A stretch of 47,242 nt of DNA, taken from Halorientalis regularis. Its GTDB lineage: Archaea; Halobacteriota; Halobacteria; Halobacteriales; Haloarculaceae. Positions 33,681-41,566 of the stretch are shown here, one piece after another. Position 1 is the first letter of the stretch, and each line of letters begins with the position of its first letter. The stretch spans positions 1-47,242 of the forward strand of contig NZ_JALJCL010000020.1 of the NCBI RefSeq assembly GCF_023698535.1. The letters run 5' to 3'. The translations under genes were made by a program, and so were the position numbers. The notes beneath the pieces were generated by a model. That model did no database searches, had not been told where the DNA came from, and saw only the letters and a program-made list of their open reading frames with translations.

Positions 33681-34375
33681 AGGTAAAACATTGCGGCCAT
33701 GATGCACGCGCCCGAGACCAGGAACGCGAAGGGACCGTAGTCGATGGTCGTGTTGCCGATCACGTAGATTCCGGTTCCGACCGTCGGCAGGATCGTCGCG
33801 ACCAGGAAGGCGGTGGTCGTGTTGACCCACGATTCGTCGCTGCGCTCCAGGGCCGCCTGTGCGAACATCCCGATGGCGACGACCGCGATGGCCAGCGAGT
33901 AGTAGGCGTAGATCGGGAACCACGGCCCGAACTGATAGGTCAGCGGCAACACTGCCTCCGGTCCAGTGTTGGCGATGTGTCCCTGGATCCAGATGTCGTG
34001 ACTCGTGATGATCAGCACCGTCGTCACAACGGGCATGACGGCCAGCAGCGCGATGTTTCGGGCCCGAATCCAATCGTCCCGCCCGGTAAACCGGAACGCC
34101 ATGACGAGGATCGCCGTCGGCACGATGGCACTCCCGATGAAGTGGATCTTGTACCAGAAAATCGCCATCTGTGACGGTGCCGAACTCATCTCCATGGCGT
34201 ACCCGCCCGCCCAGAGGACGGCGCCGATGAACACGGCAAACAGCGCGTACGCGCCTTTCTGTTCGTGATAATACGCGGTCAGTGCTGCGAGCGCGCTCCC
34301 CACGACGGCGACGACCCACAGCGGTATCGTGTATGGTGTTAGTTCAATTGCCACACCGAATCCCCCAGTGTCCAT
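33677..34375 (-). CDS. Orphan histidine-kinase N-terminal 7TM domain protein
   Basis: 232 residues from the ATG at 34375 with seven hydrophobic helices, resembling the 7TM module that precedes PAS and kinase domains in many haloarchaeal sensor kinases. Here the frame ends within a few residues of the last helix (SGACIMAAMFYL), where full kinases continue with a Arg/Tyr-Arg-Leu linker. No kinase domain follows. Its stop abuts the decayed pspAB 3' end with CTAG, so both may mark one rearrangement. A genuine stand-alone receptor subunit is the alternative. Confidence 0.7.
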   Translation of the reverse strand: MDTGGFGVAIELTPYTIPLWVVAVVGSALAALTAYYHEQKGAYALFAVFIGAVLWAGGYAMEMSSAPSQMAIFWYKIHFIGSAIVPTAILVMAFRFTGRDDWIRARNIALLAVMPVVTTVLIITSHDIWIQGHIANTGPEAVLPLTYQFGPWFPIYAYYSLAIAVVAIGMFAQAALERSDESWVNTTTAFLVATILPTVGTGIYVIGNTTIDYGPFAFLVSGACIMAAMFYL

Positions 34376-34515
34376 TATCAGCAGACACGCATATAAATAT
34401 TGCAATTGCTATGCGAACTTTTCCCACGATTCCTGACAGCTTAACCTTCGGCGTGAACCGTCCACCGCGCCGCCGCCTGCTGCCAGTTTCACTTCCACCG
34501 TGGTGTTAACGAGGG

Positions 34516-34521
34516 TTTATG
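34516..34521 (+). promoter_or_regulatory. TATA box of radA
   Basis: TTTATG lies 25-30 bases before the radA ATG at 34546, preceded by GAGGG. This is the expected spacing for a leaderless transcript. Confidence 0.5.
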
Positions 34522-34545
34522 TGGGAGGGGGCAGAAGGACGGCGT

Positions 34546-35592
34546 ATGGCAACGAGCGAAGACCTCGAAGAGCTGCCGGGTGTGGGACCGGCGACAGCGG
34601 AGAAGCTGAAAGAGAACGGATTCGACGGCTACCAGGGCATCGCGGTCGCCAGCCCCGGTGAACTGTCCAACACCGCCGACATCGGTGAGTCCAGCGCCGC
34701 CGACATCATCCAGGCCGCCCGCGAGGCCGCCGACATCGGCGGGTTCAAGTCGGGTGCCGCGGTGCTGGAACGCCGCGAACAGATCGGGAAGCTCACCTGG
34801 GGCGTCGACGAGGTCGACGAGTTGCTCGGCGGCGGCGTCGAGACCCAGTCGATCACCGAGGTGTACGGCGAGTTCGGGGCCGGCAAGTCCCAGGTGACCC
34901 ACCAGCTCGCGGTCACCGTCCAGCTCCCCAAAGAGCACGGCGGCCTCGAAGGCAGCGCCATCTTCGTCGACTCCGAGGACACCTTCCGCCCCGAGCGGAT
35001 CGACCAGATGGTCCGCGGACACGAGGACGAGGTGCTGGCCGACGCGATGGAACTCCACGGAATCGCCGAGGAGGGCGAGGCCGACCCGACCGACGAATCC
35101 CTGCTGGAGGAACTGGTCGAGCGCTTCCTGGACAACATCCACGTCGCGAAGGCGTTCAACTCCAACCACCAGATCCTGCTCGCCGAGAAGGCCAAGGAGA
35201 TCGCCAGCGAGAGCCAGGACGACGAGTTCCCCGTCCGCCTGCTCTGTGTCGACTCCCTGACCGCGCACTTCCGCGCCGAGTACGTCGGCCGTGGCGAACT
35301 CGCCGAACGCCAGCAGAAGCTCAACAAGCACCTCCACGACCTGATGCGGGTCGGCGACCTCAACAACACCGCTGTCGTCGTCACCAACCAGGTCGCCTCC
35401 AACCCCGATTCCTTCTTCGGCGACCCCACCCAGCCCATCGGCGGCAACATCCTCGGTCACACCTCCACCTTCCGGGTCTACCTCAAGAAGTCCAAGGGCG
35501 ACAAGCGCATCGTCAAGCTCGTCGACGCGCCGAACCTGCCCGACGGCGAAGCCGTCATGCGCGTCGAGGAAGGCGGTCTGATGGACGAGTAA
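34546..35592 (+). CDS. radA: Archaeal recombinase RadA
   Basis: 348 residues. An N-terminal helix-hairpin-helix ([12 protein letters not shown], about 10-22) is followed by the RecA core with Walker A GEFGAGKS (108-115), Walker [12 protein letters not shown] and the loops [14 protein letters not shown] and [15 protein letters not shown]. It forms filaments on single-stranded DNA for homologous repair. The ATG at 34546 gives the standard [14 protein letters not shown] start. No intein interrupts the P-loop, unlike in some haloarchaeal radA genes. A two-hairpin element follows the stop. Confidence 0.96.
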   Translation: MATSEDLEELPGVGPATAEKLKENGFDGYQGIAVASPGELSNTADIGESSAADIIQAAREAADIGGFKSGAAVLERREQIGKLTWGVDEVDELLGGGVETQSITEVYGEFGAGKSQVTHQLAVTVQLPKEHGGLEGSAIFVDSEDTFRPERIDQMVRGHEDEVLADAMELHGIAEEGEADPTDESLLEELVERFLDNIHVAKAFNSNHQILLAEKAKEIASESQDDEFPVRLLCVDSLTAHFRAEYVGRGELAERQQKLNKHLHDLMRVGDLNNTAVVVTNQVASNPDSFFGDPTQPIGGNILGHTSTFRVYLKKSKGDKRIVKLVDAPNLPDGEAVMRVEEGGLMDE

Positions 35593-35611
35593 CGACCACC
35601 TGTTTCCACCC

Positions 35612-35708
35612 CACGTTTTCCGCCAGGGGGGTCGCCGGGGGCGACCCCCTGCGCAAAAACTTGGGAAAAAAGGCCGAACTCGCGGCGGAGCCGCGAGTTC
35701 GGTACAAC
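35612..35708. terminator. Two-hairpin bidirectional terminator element between radA and thioesterase
   Basis: Reading the minus strand: hairpin with 13-bp stem and 3-base loop (arms 35690-35702 and 35674-35686 on the plus strand), CCTTTTTT, CCCAA, GTTTTTGCG, then a second hairpin at 35624-35651 with one bulged G, then GCGGAAAACGTGGG. The core and second hairpin match 19241-19335 almost base for base, while the first stem has a wholly different sequence that still pairs perfectly. Confidence 0.8.
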
Positions 35709-35758
35709 GACGGAGTGGTGACCGCACAGCACCGCAAACGCACCTGCCGGCTACCGCT

Positions 35759-36202
35759 CTACTCGCCGGACTCGTCTGTGAGGGCGTCCGCCCGCAGGCG
35801 CTCGCCGCGCTCGGTCTCGGCGGTGAGGTCCGGGACCGGCGTCGGGTCACCCTCGTCGTCGACGGCGACGAAGACGAAATAGGAGTCGGTCGTCTGCTCG
35901 CGCTCCCCGGTCCGGGGTTCCTCGTGGAACGCCTGCAACCGGACGCGAACGCTCGTTCGCCCGGTTTCGTAGGCGTAGCCAGTGACGACGCAGGTGTCGC
36001 CCTGCGGAACCGGGCGCTCGAAGCTGATGTCGTCGACGTGGGCGGTGACACACGACTCGCTGGCGTGACGCATCGCGCTCAGCGCGCCGACTTCGTCCAT
36101 CCACCGCATGATGTTGCCGCCGTGTGCGGCCCCGTAGTTGTTGGTGTCGTTGGGCTGGATTCGCTCCCTGTTCTCGATGTGTGTCTCTATAATCGAGGCC
36201 AT
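35759..36202 (-). CDS. Acyl-CoA thioesterase, hotdog fold
   Basis: 147 residues of the YciA/ACOT hotdog family, which hydrolyses acyl-CoA to free acid and CoA. The catalytic Asn/Asp region appears as NYGAAHGGNIMRWMDEVGAL near residues 23-42, followed by DISFERPVPQGD and the central helix. The substrate cannot be specified. Codons and length are typical of the family. It runs toward radA and shares the two-hairpin element at 35612-35708. Confidence 0.88.
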   Translation of the reverse strand: MASIIETHIENRERIQPNDTNNYGAAHGGNIMRWMDEVGALSAMRHASESCVTAHVDDISFERPVPQGDTCVVTGYAYETGRTSVRVRLQAFHEEPRTGEREQTTDSYFVFVAVDDEGDPTPVPDLTAETERGERLRADALTDESGE

Positions 36203-36424
36203 GGTAGTGGGTGGGCTCCCGGATGCAAAAGCAAGAGGCTGGGAGGAGCGTGGTCCACAGCGGGCAGTGCGAAGCGAACGTTCCGCCAGTGGTCACCCTG
36301 CGGACTGGCCGTACCGCCGTCCCGGGCCGCTTTGCCGACGGGGCGTAAAACTTATTTTACTACGTCAAAGATGTTTTACTGTAAAACGCTCTTTACGACA
36401 AGAGCGTTTGACGAGGTGGTACGC
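36203..36424. promoter_or_regulatory. Regulatory region of the DUF2178/XRE operon
   Basis: The half near the thioesterase is GC-rich with no recognisable motif. The half near the operon is AT-rich and holds the TATA box and three dyads described at 36345-36409. No reliable gene is seen here. Confidence 0.5.
36345..36409 (+). promoter_or_regulatory. Promoter with stacked palindromic operators
   Basis: GTAAAA-CTTA-TTTTAC (36345-36360) overlaps the TATA-like CTTATTTTA. Downstream are GTTTTAC-T-GTAAAAC (36373-36387) and AAACGCTCTT/AAGAGCGTTT (36384-36393 and 36400-36409). The first two are spaced copies of a TTTAC/GTAAA half-site in opposite arrangements, suiting a dimeric repressor that blocks the promoter. 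The XRE regulator encoded three genes downstream is the obvious candidate. Confidence 0.55.
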
Positions 36425-36550
36425 ATGACGACGACACAGCGAACCCTCGGCTCGGACGCATCGCTCGGTGTTGGTTCCCCGCTCGACGCCGGAAGGACGG
36501 CCCTCGGCCGCCGCTGGCGCGGTCGGCTCGCCCGGAGGGACGAGGCGTGA
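36425..36550 (+). CDS. Small 41-residue ORF coupled to DUF2178 gene
   Basis: An ATG at 36425 opens a 41-codon frame (beginning MTTTQRTLGSDASLG) whose TGA overlaps the GTG start of the next gene (GTGA). It is Arg-rich at its end (RRWRGRLARRDEA). It lies directly behind the operator region, so a transcript would read through it first. It may be a leader or a remnant of a longer gene; no family is recognised. Confidence 0.45.
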   Translation: MTTTQRTLGSDASLGVGSPLDAGRTALGRRWRGRLARRDEA

Positions 36551-36948
36551 CGGAACTACTGGGCCGAGCGGGTCGGATTCGGTCGGCGGTCGCGGGCCTG
36601 GCTGCCGTCTCCGGACTCGGCCTCGCAGCGTTTACCGTCCTGAACCGCCCGTTCGTCGCCGTCGGCGTCTACGCCGTCGCGCTGGCTGGCGCGGTGGGCC
36701 TCCAGGCGACCGCCGACGTTCCGGTGTTCGACGAACGGGACGCCGACATCTCCCGTGACGCCGCGCGGTGGACACTCACCATCTTCGGCTGGGCCTCGGC
36801 CGGCGTCTTTCCCGCACTGACCGTCGCGTGGGGCCTCGGGATGTTCGAGTGGCAACCCTGGAGCGTCGCCATCGCGCTGTTCGTCGCGGTGTTGTACCTG
36901 ACCTACGGCGCGCTCACGTTCGCGCTGGGACGCCGGCGATCAGCATGA
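36547..36948 (+). CDS. DUF2178-like integral membrane protein
   Basis: 133 residues from a GTG with four hydrophobic helices (about 13-33, 36-55, 77-97 and 103-124). The DUF2178 pattern DERDADISRDAARWTLTIFG follows helix two. Its TGA overlaps the ATG of the XRE regulator (ATGA). This membrane protein/XRE pair recurs in archaea and bacteria and may form a small sensing unit, in which the membrane protein controls the DNA-binding partner; this is inference. Confidence 0.75.
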   Translation: MTELLGRAGRIRSAVAGLAAVSGLGLAAFTVLNRPFVAVGVYAVALAGAVGLQATADVPVFDERDADISRDAARWTLTIFGWASAGVFPALTVAWGLGMFEWQPWSVAIALFVAVLYLTYGALTFALGRRRSA

Positions 36949-37169
36949 AAAACTCACTGCAGGAACACCGCGAGCAGTACGGACTGAGCCAGCGCGAACT
37001 GGCCGAACACGTCGGCGTCACGCGCCAGACGATAAATGCCGTCGAAGGCAACCGGTACGACCCATCCGTCGAACTCGTGTTCAAACTCGCCGCCTTCTTC
37101 GAGTGTTCCGTCGAGGACGTGTTCCACCCCGACGTGGACGTAGCGACCACTGCGAGCCATCACGAGTGA
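36945..37169 (+). CDS. XRE-family helix-turn-helix transcriptional regulator
   Basis: 74 residues from the ATG at 36945. The helix-turn-helix is QRELAEHVGVTRQTINAVEG (about 16-35), followed by NRYDPSVELVFKLAAFFECS and VEDVFHPD. This is the short YozG/XRE type often encoded beside DUF2178 proteins. It probably controls its own operon through the dyads at 36345-36409. Its stop is followed by the hairpin elements shared with argF. Confidence 0.88.
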   Translation: MKNSLQEHREQYGLSQRELAEHVGVTRQTINAVEGNRYDPSVELVFKLAAFFECSVEDVFHPDVDVATTASHHE

Positions 37170-37194
37170 AAACGGAGGACGAGCCCCGGAACTC

Positions 37195-37667
37195 CTCCAT
37201 CCACCTTTTTCTGCGTCGGGTCGCGCTTCGCGCGACCACTCCTTGAAAAACGTGGGCGAAAAAGCGGCCACTCACTCCGTTCGTGGCCGTGACTGCTGCT
37301 CGGACAGCCACACCAACAGTCCGTTCTGGGCGTGCATCCGGTTCTCCGCCTCCACCTTTTTCCGCCTCGGGTGCGCTCGCGTTACTCGCGCACCGCTCGT
37401 CGCAAAAACGTGGGCGAAAAAGCGGCCACTCACTCCGTTCGTGGCCGTGACTGCTGCTCGGACAGCCACACCAACAGTCCGTTCTGGGCGTGCATCCGGT
37501 TCTCCGCCTCCACCTTTTTCCGCCTCGGGTGCGCTCGCGTTACTCGCGCACCGCTCGTCGCAAAAACGTGGGCGAAAAAGCGGCCACTCACTCCGTTCGT
37601 GGCCGTGACTACTGCTCGGACAGCCACACCAACAGTCCGTTCTGGGCGTGCATCCGGTTCTCCGCCT
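37195..37667. repeat. Tandem 158-bp duplication of the argF 3' end and terminator
   Basis: Three copies share their start: CGTGGGCG at 37251, 37409 and 37567, exactly 158 bases apart. Copies one and two (37251-37408 and 37409-37566) are identical. Copy three (37567-37667) is the authentic argF end and differs by one base in the shared part, which creates the argF stop (CTA on the plus strand; the other copies read CTG and run on into QSRPRTE). Each unit carries about 19 codons of argF plus its terminator: hairpin CGGCCAC/GTGGCCG, CTTTTTCGCCCAC, GTTTTTGCG, hairpin GGTGCGC/GCGCACC, GGCGGAAAAAGGTGG. The outermost flank (37195-37250) is a divergent copy with a different hairpin. Nothing else is coded here. 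Confidence 0.9.
37567..37608 (-). terminator. Terminator of argF
   Basis: Four bases after the argF TAG, the minus strand has CGGCCAC paired with GTGGCCG (37581-37605), then CTTTTTCG and, after CCCAC, another T5. The same signal is repeated at 37409 and 37251, giving three terminators in series. Confidence 0.75.
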
Positions 37668-38496
37668 GGTCCCAGACGATAGCGTTCTCACTCTCCAGGG
37701 CGTCGTCGGTCACTTCCTCGCCGCGGTGAGCGGGAAGACAGTGCATCAGCGGCCGGTCACCGAGCAGTTCGGTGGTGACCTGAAACCCGTCGAAGTCGGC
37801 GAGTTTCTCCTCGCGCTGGTCCTCCTGGCCCATGCTGACCCACACGTCGGTATAGACCACGTCGGCGTCTTCGACGGCCGCCGCCGGATCCGTCGTCGTC
37901 TCGGGTTCGCCGCCCAGTCCCGCGGCACGCTTCAGCACGTCGTCGTCGATGCCGTACCCCTCCGGCGTCGCGACGGTCAGGTCGATACCGGCCATCGCCG
38001 CGCCCAGCACGAACGACTGGGCGACGTTGTTGCCGTCGCCGACCCAGGCCACGTCCACGTCGAAGCCGCCGAAGCGCTCGCGGATCGTCAGCAGATCCGC
38101 CAGCGTCTGGCAGGGGTGGGCGTCGTCGGTCAGCCCGTTGATCACCGGCACGGTCGCGAACTCGCCCAGTTCCACCACGTCCGCGTGGTCGAACACGCGA
38201 GCCATGATGAAGTCGACGTACCGCGAGACCGCACGCGCCGTGTCCTTGATCGGCTCGCCGTGGCCTAGGTGGATGTCGTCCGGCCCGAGAAAGATGGCGT
38301 GCCCCCCGAGCTGGGTCATCCCAGTCTCGAAGGAGACGCGGGTCCGGGTCGACGGTTTCTCGAAGATCATCCCGAGCGTCCGATCGTCGAGGGGTTGCCG
38401 GCCGTCGTCGGCCGCCTTCAGGTCCGCGGCGCGGTCGAGCACCGTCGTCAGTTCGTCGCCGGTCAGGTCGTCGACGTCCAGAAGTGCGCGCGCCAT
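37609..38496 (-). CDS. argF: Ornithine carbamoyltransferase
   Basis: 295 residues; makes citrulline from ornithine and carbamoyl phosphate. The carbamoyl phosphate site STRTRVSFE is at 49-57, and HCLPAHRGEE lies near 255. The ATG at 38496 follows the argE stop by two bases. It is the last gene of the argW-X-C-B-D-E-F unit. A single base change relative to the downstream duplicate copies supplies its TAG stop. Length is slightly below the bacterial norm. Confidence 0.95.
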   Translation of the reverse strand: MARALLDVDDLTGDELTTVLDRAADLKAADDGRQPLDDRTLGMIFEKPSTRTRVSFETGMTQLGGHAIFLGPDDIHLGHGEPIKDTARAVSRYVDFIMARVFDHADVVELGEFATVPVINGLTDDAHPCQTLADLLTIRERFGGFDVDVAWVGDGNNVAQSFVLGAAMAGIDLTVATPEGYGIDDDVLKRAAGLGGEPETTTDPAAAVEDADVVYTDVWVSMGQEDQREEKLADFDGFQVTTELLGDRPLMHCLPAHRGEEVTDDALESENAIVWDQAENRMHAQNGLLVWLSEQ

Positions 38497-38498
38497 CT

Positions 38499-39584
38499 CT
38501 ACTCCTCCAGGAGCCGCGTGGCGACGGTCTCCAGTACCTCGACCGAACGGTCGTACTCGGCGAGTTCGAGGTGTTCGTTGGGCGCGTGATCGAGGTCGGA
38601 GTCGCCGGGACCGTAGGTGACCATGGGACAGTCCCACTCCTGTGCGTACACGTTCATATCGCTTGTGCCGGTCTTCCGGAGCAGGCGGGGATCGCCCCCT
38701 GTCTGGCGGATGGCCGCGCGGAACGCCCGCGCCACGTCCGTACGGGGCGACATCATCACGGGCTCGACCTTGTCTTTCCAGTGGACCCGGTCGGCCACGT
38801 CCAGGTACCCCTCGGTGATCTCGATTACCTCTTCGGTGTTCATGCTCGGGGGCACCCGCAACTGCACCTCCATCGTCGCCTCGACGGAGAGCCCGTCGTC
38901 GGTCAGTCCGCCCTGGATCTTCGTGGGCTTGGCCGTCACGCGCTCGAAGACCGCTTCCCACTCGTCGGTGGCGAACTCCGCCTCGACGCTGGACCACCAG
39001 GCGATGGCGTCCTGCACGGCGTTGTTCTCCGGGCGGGAGGTGTGCCCCGACTCGCTGGTCGCGACGTAGGTGCCGGCCACCAGCCCCCGGTAGCCCAGCG
39101 TGATCCCCTCCCAGCCGGAGGGTTCGCCGTTGATCACGGCGTCGGGTGCCGACGCCCGGTCCTCGACGAGGAAGCGCCCGCCACGGGAGTCGACCTCCTC
39201 GCCGACGACGCCGACGAAGGAGGCCCCCGTCTCGACTGCGGCGACGGCCATCGCCGCCAGCGGCCCCTTCGCGTCGACGCTCCCGCGACCCCAGAGGGCG
39301 TCGTCCTCGCCGTCCTCCGCGTCGCGAATCTCGACGGGGATGTCCCCGGGTACGGTATCGATGTGGGAGGTCAACAGGACGCCGTCGTCGGCGGGTGCGC
39401 GGACGTTGCCGGCCTCGTCGATCCAGACCTCGCGGTCGTGTTCCTCGAAGTACGAGACCAGCACCTCCGCACAGCGACGCTCCTCGCCCGAGACCGAGGG
39501 CGTCGAGACGAGGTCGACGAGCAGTTGGCGAGCCTCCCCGTCCACGTCGATGCTGCTCTGACTGGTGAACTGGGTCCCGCTCAT
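38499..39584 (-). CDS. argE: Carrier-bound ornithine/lysine deacylase of the LysW pathway (ArgE/LysK-type)
   Basis: 361 residues of the M20 metallopeptidase family. Metal ligands are visible in LLTSHIDTVPGD (His and Asp), the Glu pair in VVGEEVDSRG and the GEPSG region; the C-terminal His lies in DHAPNEHLELAE. In the LysW system the enzyme cleaves ornithine from ArgW, which regenerates the carrier. Its ATG overlaps the argD stop. A generic acetylornithine deacetylase is excluded by the ArgW/ArgX neighbours. Confidence 0.87.
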   Translation of the reverse strand: MSGTQFTSQSSIDVDGEARQLLVDLVSTPSVSGEERRCAEVLVSYFEEHDREVWIDEAGNVRAPADDGVLLTSHIDTVPGDIPVEIRDAEDGEDDALWGRGSVDAKGPLAAMAVAAVETGASFVGVVGEEVDSRGGRFLVEDRASAPDAVINGEPSGWEGITLGYRGLVAGTYVATSESGHTSRPENNAVQDAIAWWSSVEAEFATDEWEAVFERVTAKPTKIQGGLTDDGLSVEATMEVQLRVPPSMNTEEVIEITEGYLDVADRVHWKDKVEPVMMSPRTDVARAFRAAIRQTGGDPRLLRKTGTSDMNVYAQEWDCPMVTYGPGDSDLDHAPNEHLELAEYDRSVEVLETVATRLLEE

Positions 39585-40720
39585 GCGTCGTCCTCCACGA
39601 TGGCGTCGGTCAGCGCCGCGACGACCTCGTCGGCGTGCTCCTCGGTGATCGTCAGCGGCGGCAACAGCCGGACGACCGTCCGGCCGGCCGGGAGCGCCAG
39701 CACGCCGTGGTTCAGGGCCAGTTCCTTCAGCACGCGGTTGGCCTCGCGACCGACCTCGACGCCGATCATCAGGCCCTCGCCCCGCACTTCGCGCACGTCG
39801 TCGCCGAGTTCGTCGTGGAGGCGCTCCTGGATGTACGAGCCGATCTGAGCCGCGTTCTCGGTGACCGCTTCGTCGAGGATGGTCTCGACGGTCGCCTCGG
39901 ACGCGGCGCTGACGACGGGGCCACCGGAAAACGTCGAGGCGTGCGAGCCGTAGTTCTCGGCGATCCACTCCCGACACAGCGTCGCGCCGATGGGCAGGCC
40001 GTTGCCCAGCCCCTTCGCGCTCGTGATCATGTCGGGCACCACGTCGGCCCACTCCGAGGCCCACAGACTGCCCGTCCGACCCATGCCGGTCTGGACCTCG
40101 TCGAAGATCAGCGCCGCGCCGTGCTGGGCGGTCTCGACCCGCGCCGTCTGGAGGAAGTCCTGACTCGCGGGGTTGATGCCGCCCTCGCCCTGGACAGGTT
40201 CGACGATGACCGCTGCGGTGTCCTCGTCGACCGCCTCGGCCATCGCCTCGGGGTCGTCGTAGGGGACGAACGCCACGTCGCCGATCAGCGGTTCGTAGGG
40301 CTTCTTGTACTTGTCTTTCCACGTCGTGGCGAGTGCGCCCATCGTCCGGCCGTGGAAGCCCTGCATCGTCGCGACGATCTTCGAGTTGCCCGTGGCCGAG
40401 CGGGCGAACTTCAGCGCCGCCTCGTTGGCCTCCGTGCCCGAGTTACAGAGCCACGTGTAGTCGATGTCGCCGGGCGCGGTGTCGGCCAGCAGGTCGTACA
40501 GCCGCGTCCGGGTCTCGACGGGGTAGGACGCCTGCACGTAGGTCAGGTCCGCGAACTGCTCGCGGACGGCCTCGTTGACCGCGGGGTGGTTGTGCCCCAG
40601 CGGGACGCAGGCGTAACTGGCCCCCATGTCGAGGTACTCGGTGCCGTCGTCGCCGTAGAGGTACGCTCCCTCGCCGCGTTCGATCTGGATGGGTTTCTCG
40701 TTGAAGACGAATCCGCTCAT
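39581..40720 (-). CDS. argD: Class III aminotransferase of the arginine pathway (ArgD/LysJ-type)
   Basis: 379 residues; PLP lysine K236 in ITSAKGLGNGLPIGA, with CNSGTEANE near 92 and FDEVQTGMGRTG near 206. It converts carrier-bound glutamate semialdehyde to carrier-bound ornithine. The ATG at 40720 overlaps the argB TGA, and its own stop overlaps argE, so it sits in the middle of a coupled operon. The amino-acid specificity within the LysW pathway is inferred from context. Confidence 0.93.
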   Translation of the reverse strand: MSGFVFNEKPIQIERGEGAYLYGDDGTEYLDMGASYACVPLGHNHPAVNEAVREQFADLTYVQASYPVETRTRLYDLLADTAPGDIDYTWLCNSGTEANEAALKFARSATGNSKIVATMQGFHGRTMGALATTWKDKYKKPYEPLIGDVAFVPYDDPEAMAEAVDEDTAAVIVEPVQGEGGINPASQDFLQTARVETAQHGAALIFDEVQTGMGRTGSLWASEWADVVPDMITSAKGLGNGLPIGATLCREWIAENYGSHASTFSGGPVVSAASEATVETILDEAVTENAAQIGSYIQERLHDELGDDVREVRGEGLMIGVEVGREANRVLKELALNHGVLALPAGRTVVRLLPPLTITEEHADEVVAALTDAIVEDDA

Positions 40721-41544
40721 TGTAGTGCCTCCTGATGCAGGTGTGTCCCGCCGCCGGAAAGCGCCGAGAGGATCGGCTCGTCGGCGTTGGCGTCCGCGAT
40801 CACGACCTCGTCGGCCCCCGCGTCCAGCGCCTCCTCGGCCGCCATGATCTTCCGGCTCATGAATCCCTCGGCGGCGTCTTCCAGCGCCGCCCACTCCTCG
40901 CTCGTCTCGACGGTCTCGATCAGCGTGTCGGAGTCGTCGGGGTCTTCGTAGACGCCTTCCACGTCGGTCAGCAACACGAGAGTCCCGCCGAGTTCGCCCG
41001 CAATCGCCGCCGCCGACCGGTCGGCGTCCGTGTTGACGGGGACGATTTCGTTGTCATCCGCGCCGGCCATCGGCGGTGCGGCGACCGGGACGTAATCATC
41101 ACGCAGGAGCGACTCCAGCAGGTCGCCGTTGACCTGCTTGATCGTCCCGGAGTGGTCGCCCCGCCTGATCTTCTTTTTCCCGTCCTCGACGACCCGCACG
41201 GCGGACTTCCGGGGCCCGTGCAGGAGTTTCCCGTCGACACCGTTGAGACCGACGGCGTCCACGTCGAGGCTCTGCAGGCCGGCCACGAGTTGCGTGTTGA
41301 GGTGGCCAAAGACCATCTCGAACACTTTCATCGTCTCGGCGTCGGTGAACCGCCCGACGACGCCGCTGGGCGTCTCGACGTACTCCGGTTCGATGCCGAG
41401 TCGCTCCAGCGTGTCGTCGACGGCGGTCGATCCGCCGTGGACGACCGCCACGTCCTCACCGTCGTCGTCCAGTGCTGCGATATCCGAAAGGGCACCCGCG
41501 GGGTCGACCGCGCGAGCGCCACCGACTTTGATAACTGTAGTCAT
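40717..41544 (-). CDS. argB: Carrier-bound glutamate kinase (ArgB/LysZ-type)
   Basis: 275 residues of the amino acid kinase family. The N-terminus VIKVGGARAVDPAG has the phosphate-binding Lys-Val-Gly-Gly motif, followed by HGGSTAVDDTLERLG and PVNTDADRSAAAIAGELG. It phosphorylates the side-chain carboxylate of glutamate linked to ArgW. It starts 22 bases after argC, and the downstream overlap with argD suggests coupling. Acetylglutamate kinase is the sequence neighbour, but the operon argues for the carrier version. Confidence 0.92.
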   Translation of the reverse strand: MTTVIKVGGARAVDPAGALSDIAALDDDGEDVAVVHGGSTAVDDTLERLGIEPEYVETPSGVVGRFTDAETMKVFEMVFGHLNTQLVAGLQSLDVDAVGLNGVDGKLLHGPRKSAVRVVEDGKKKIRRGDHSGTIKQVNGDLLESLLRDDYVPVAAPPMAGADDNEIVPVNTDADRSAAAIAGELGGTLVLLTDVEGVYEDPDDSDTLIETVETSEEWAALEDAAEGFMSRKIMAAEEALDAGADEVVIADANADEPILSALSGGGTHLHQEALQ

Positions 41545-41566
41545 TACGAAAATACCTCTCCAGTTG

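Noticed and set aside
37195-37667. Regularly spaced repeats that could suggest a CRISPR array
   Set aside because: The unit is 158 bases with no separate spacers, and contains argF codons. There are no cas genes.
37243-37729. Overlapping short frames with repeated ACIRFSASTFF-like sequence
   Set aside because: They arise from the 158-bp tandem duplication of the argF tail and terminator, not from a repeat-protein gene.
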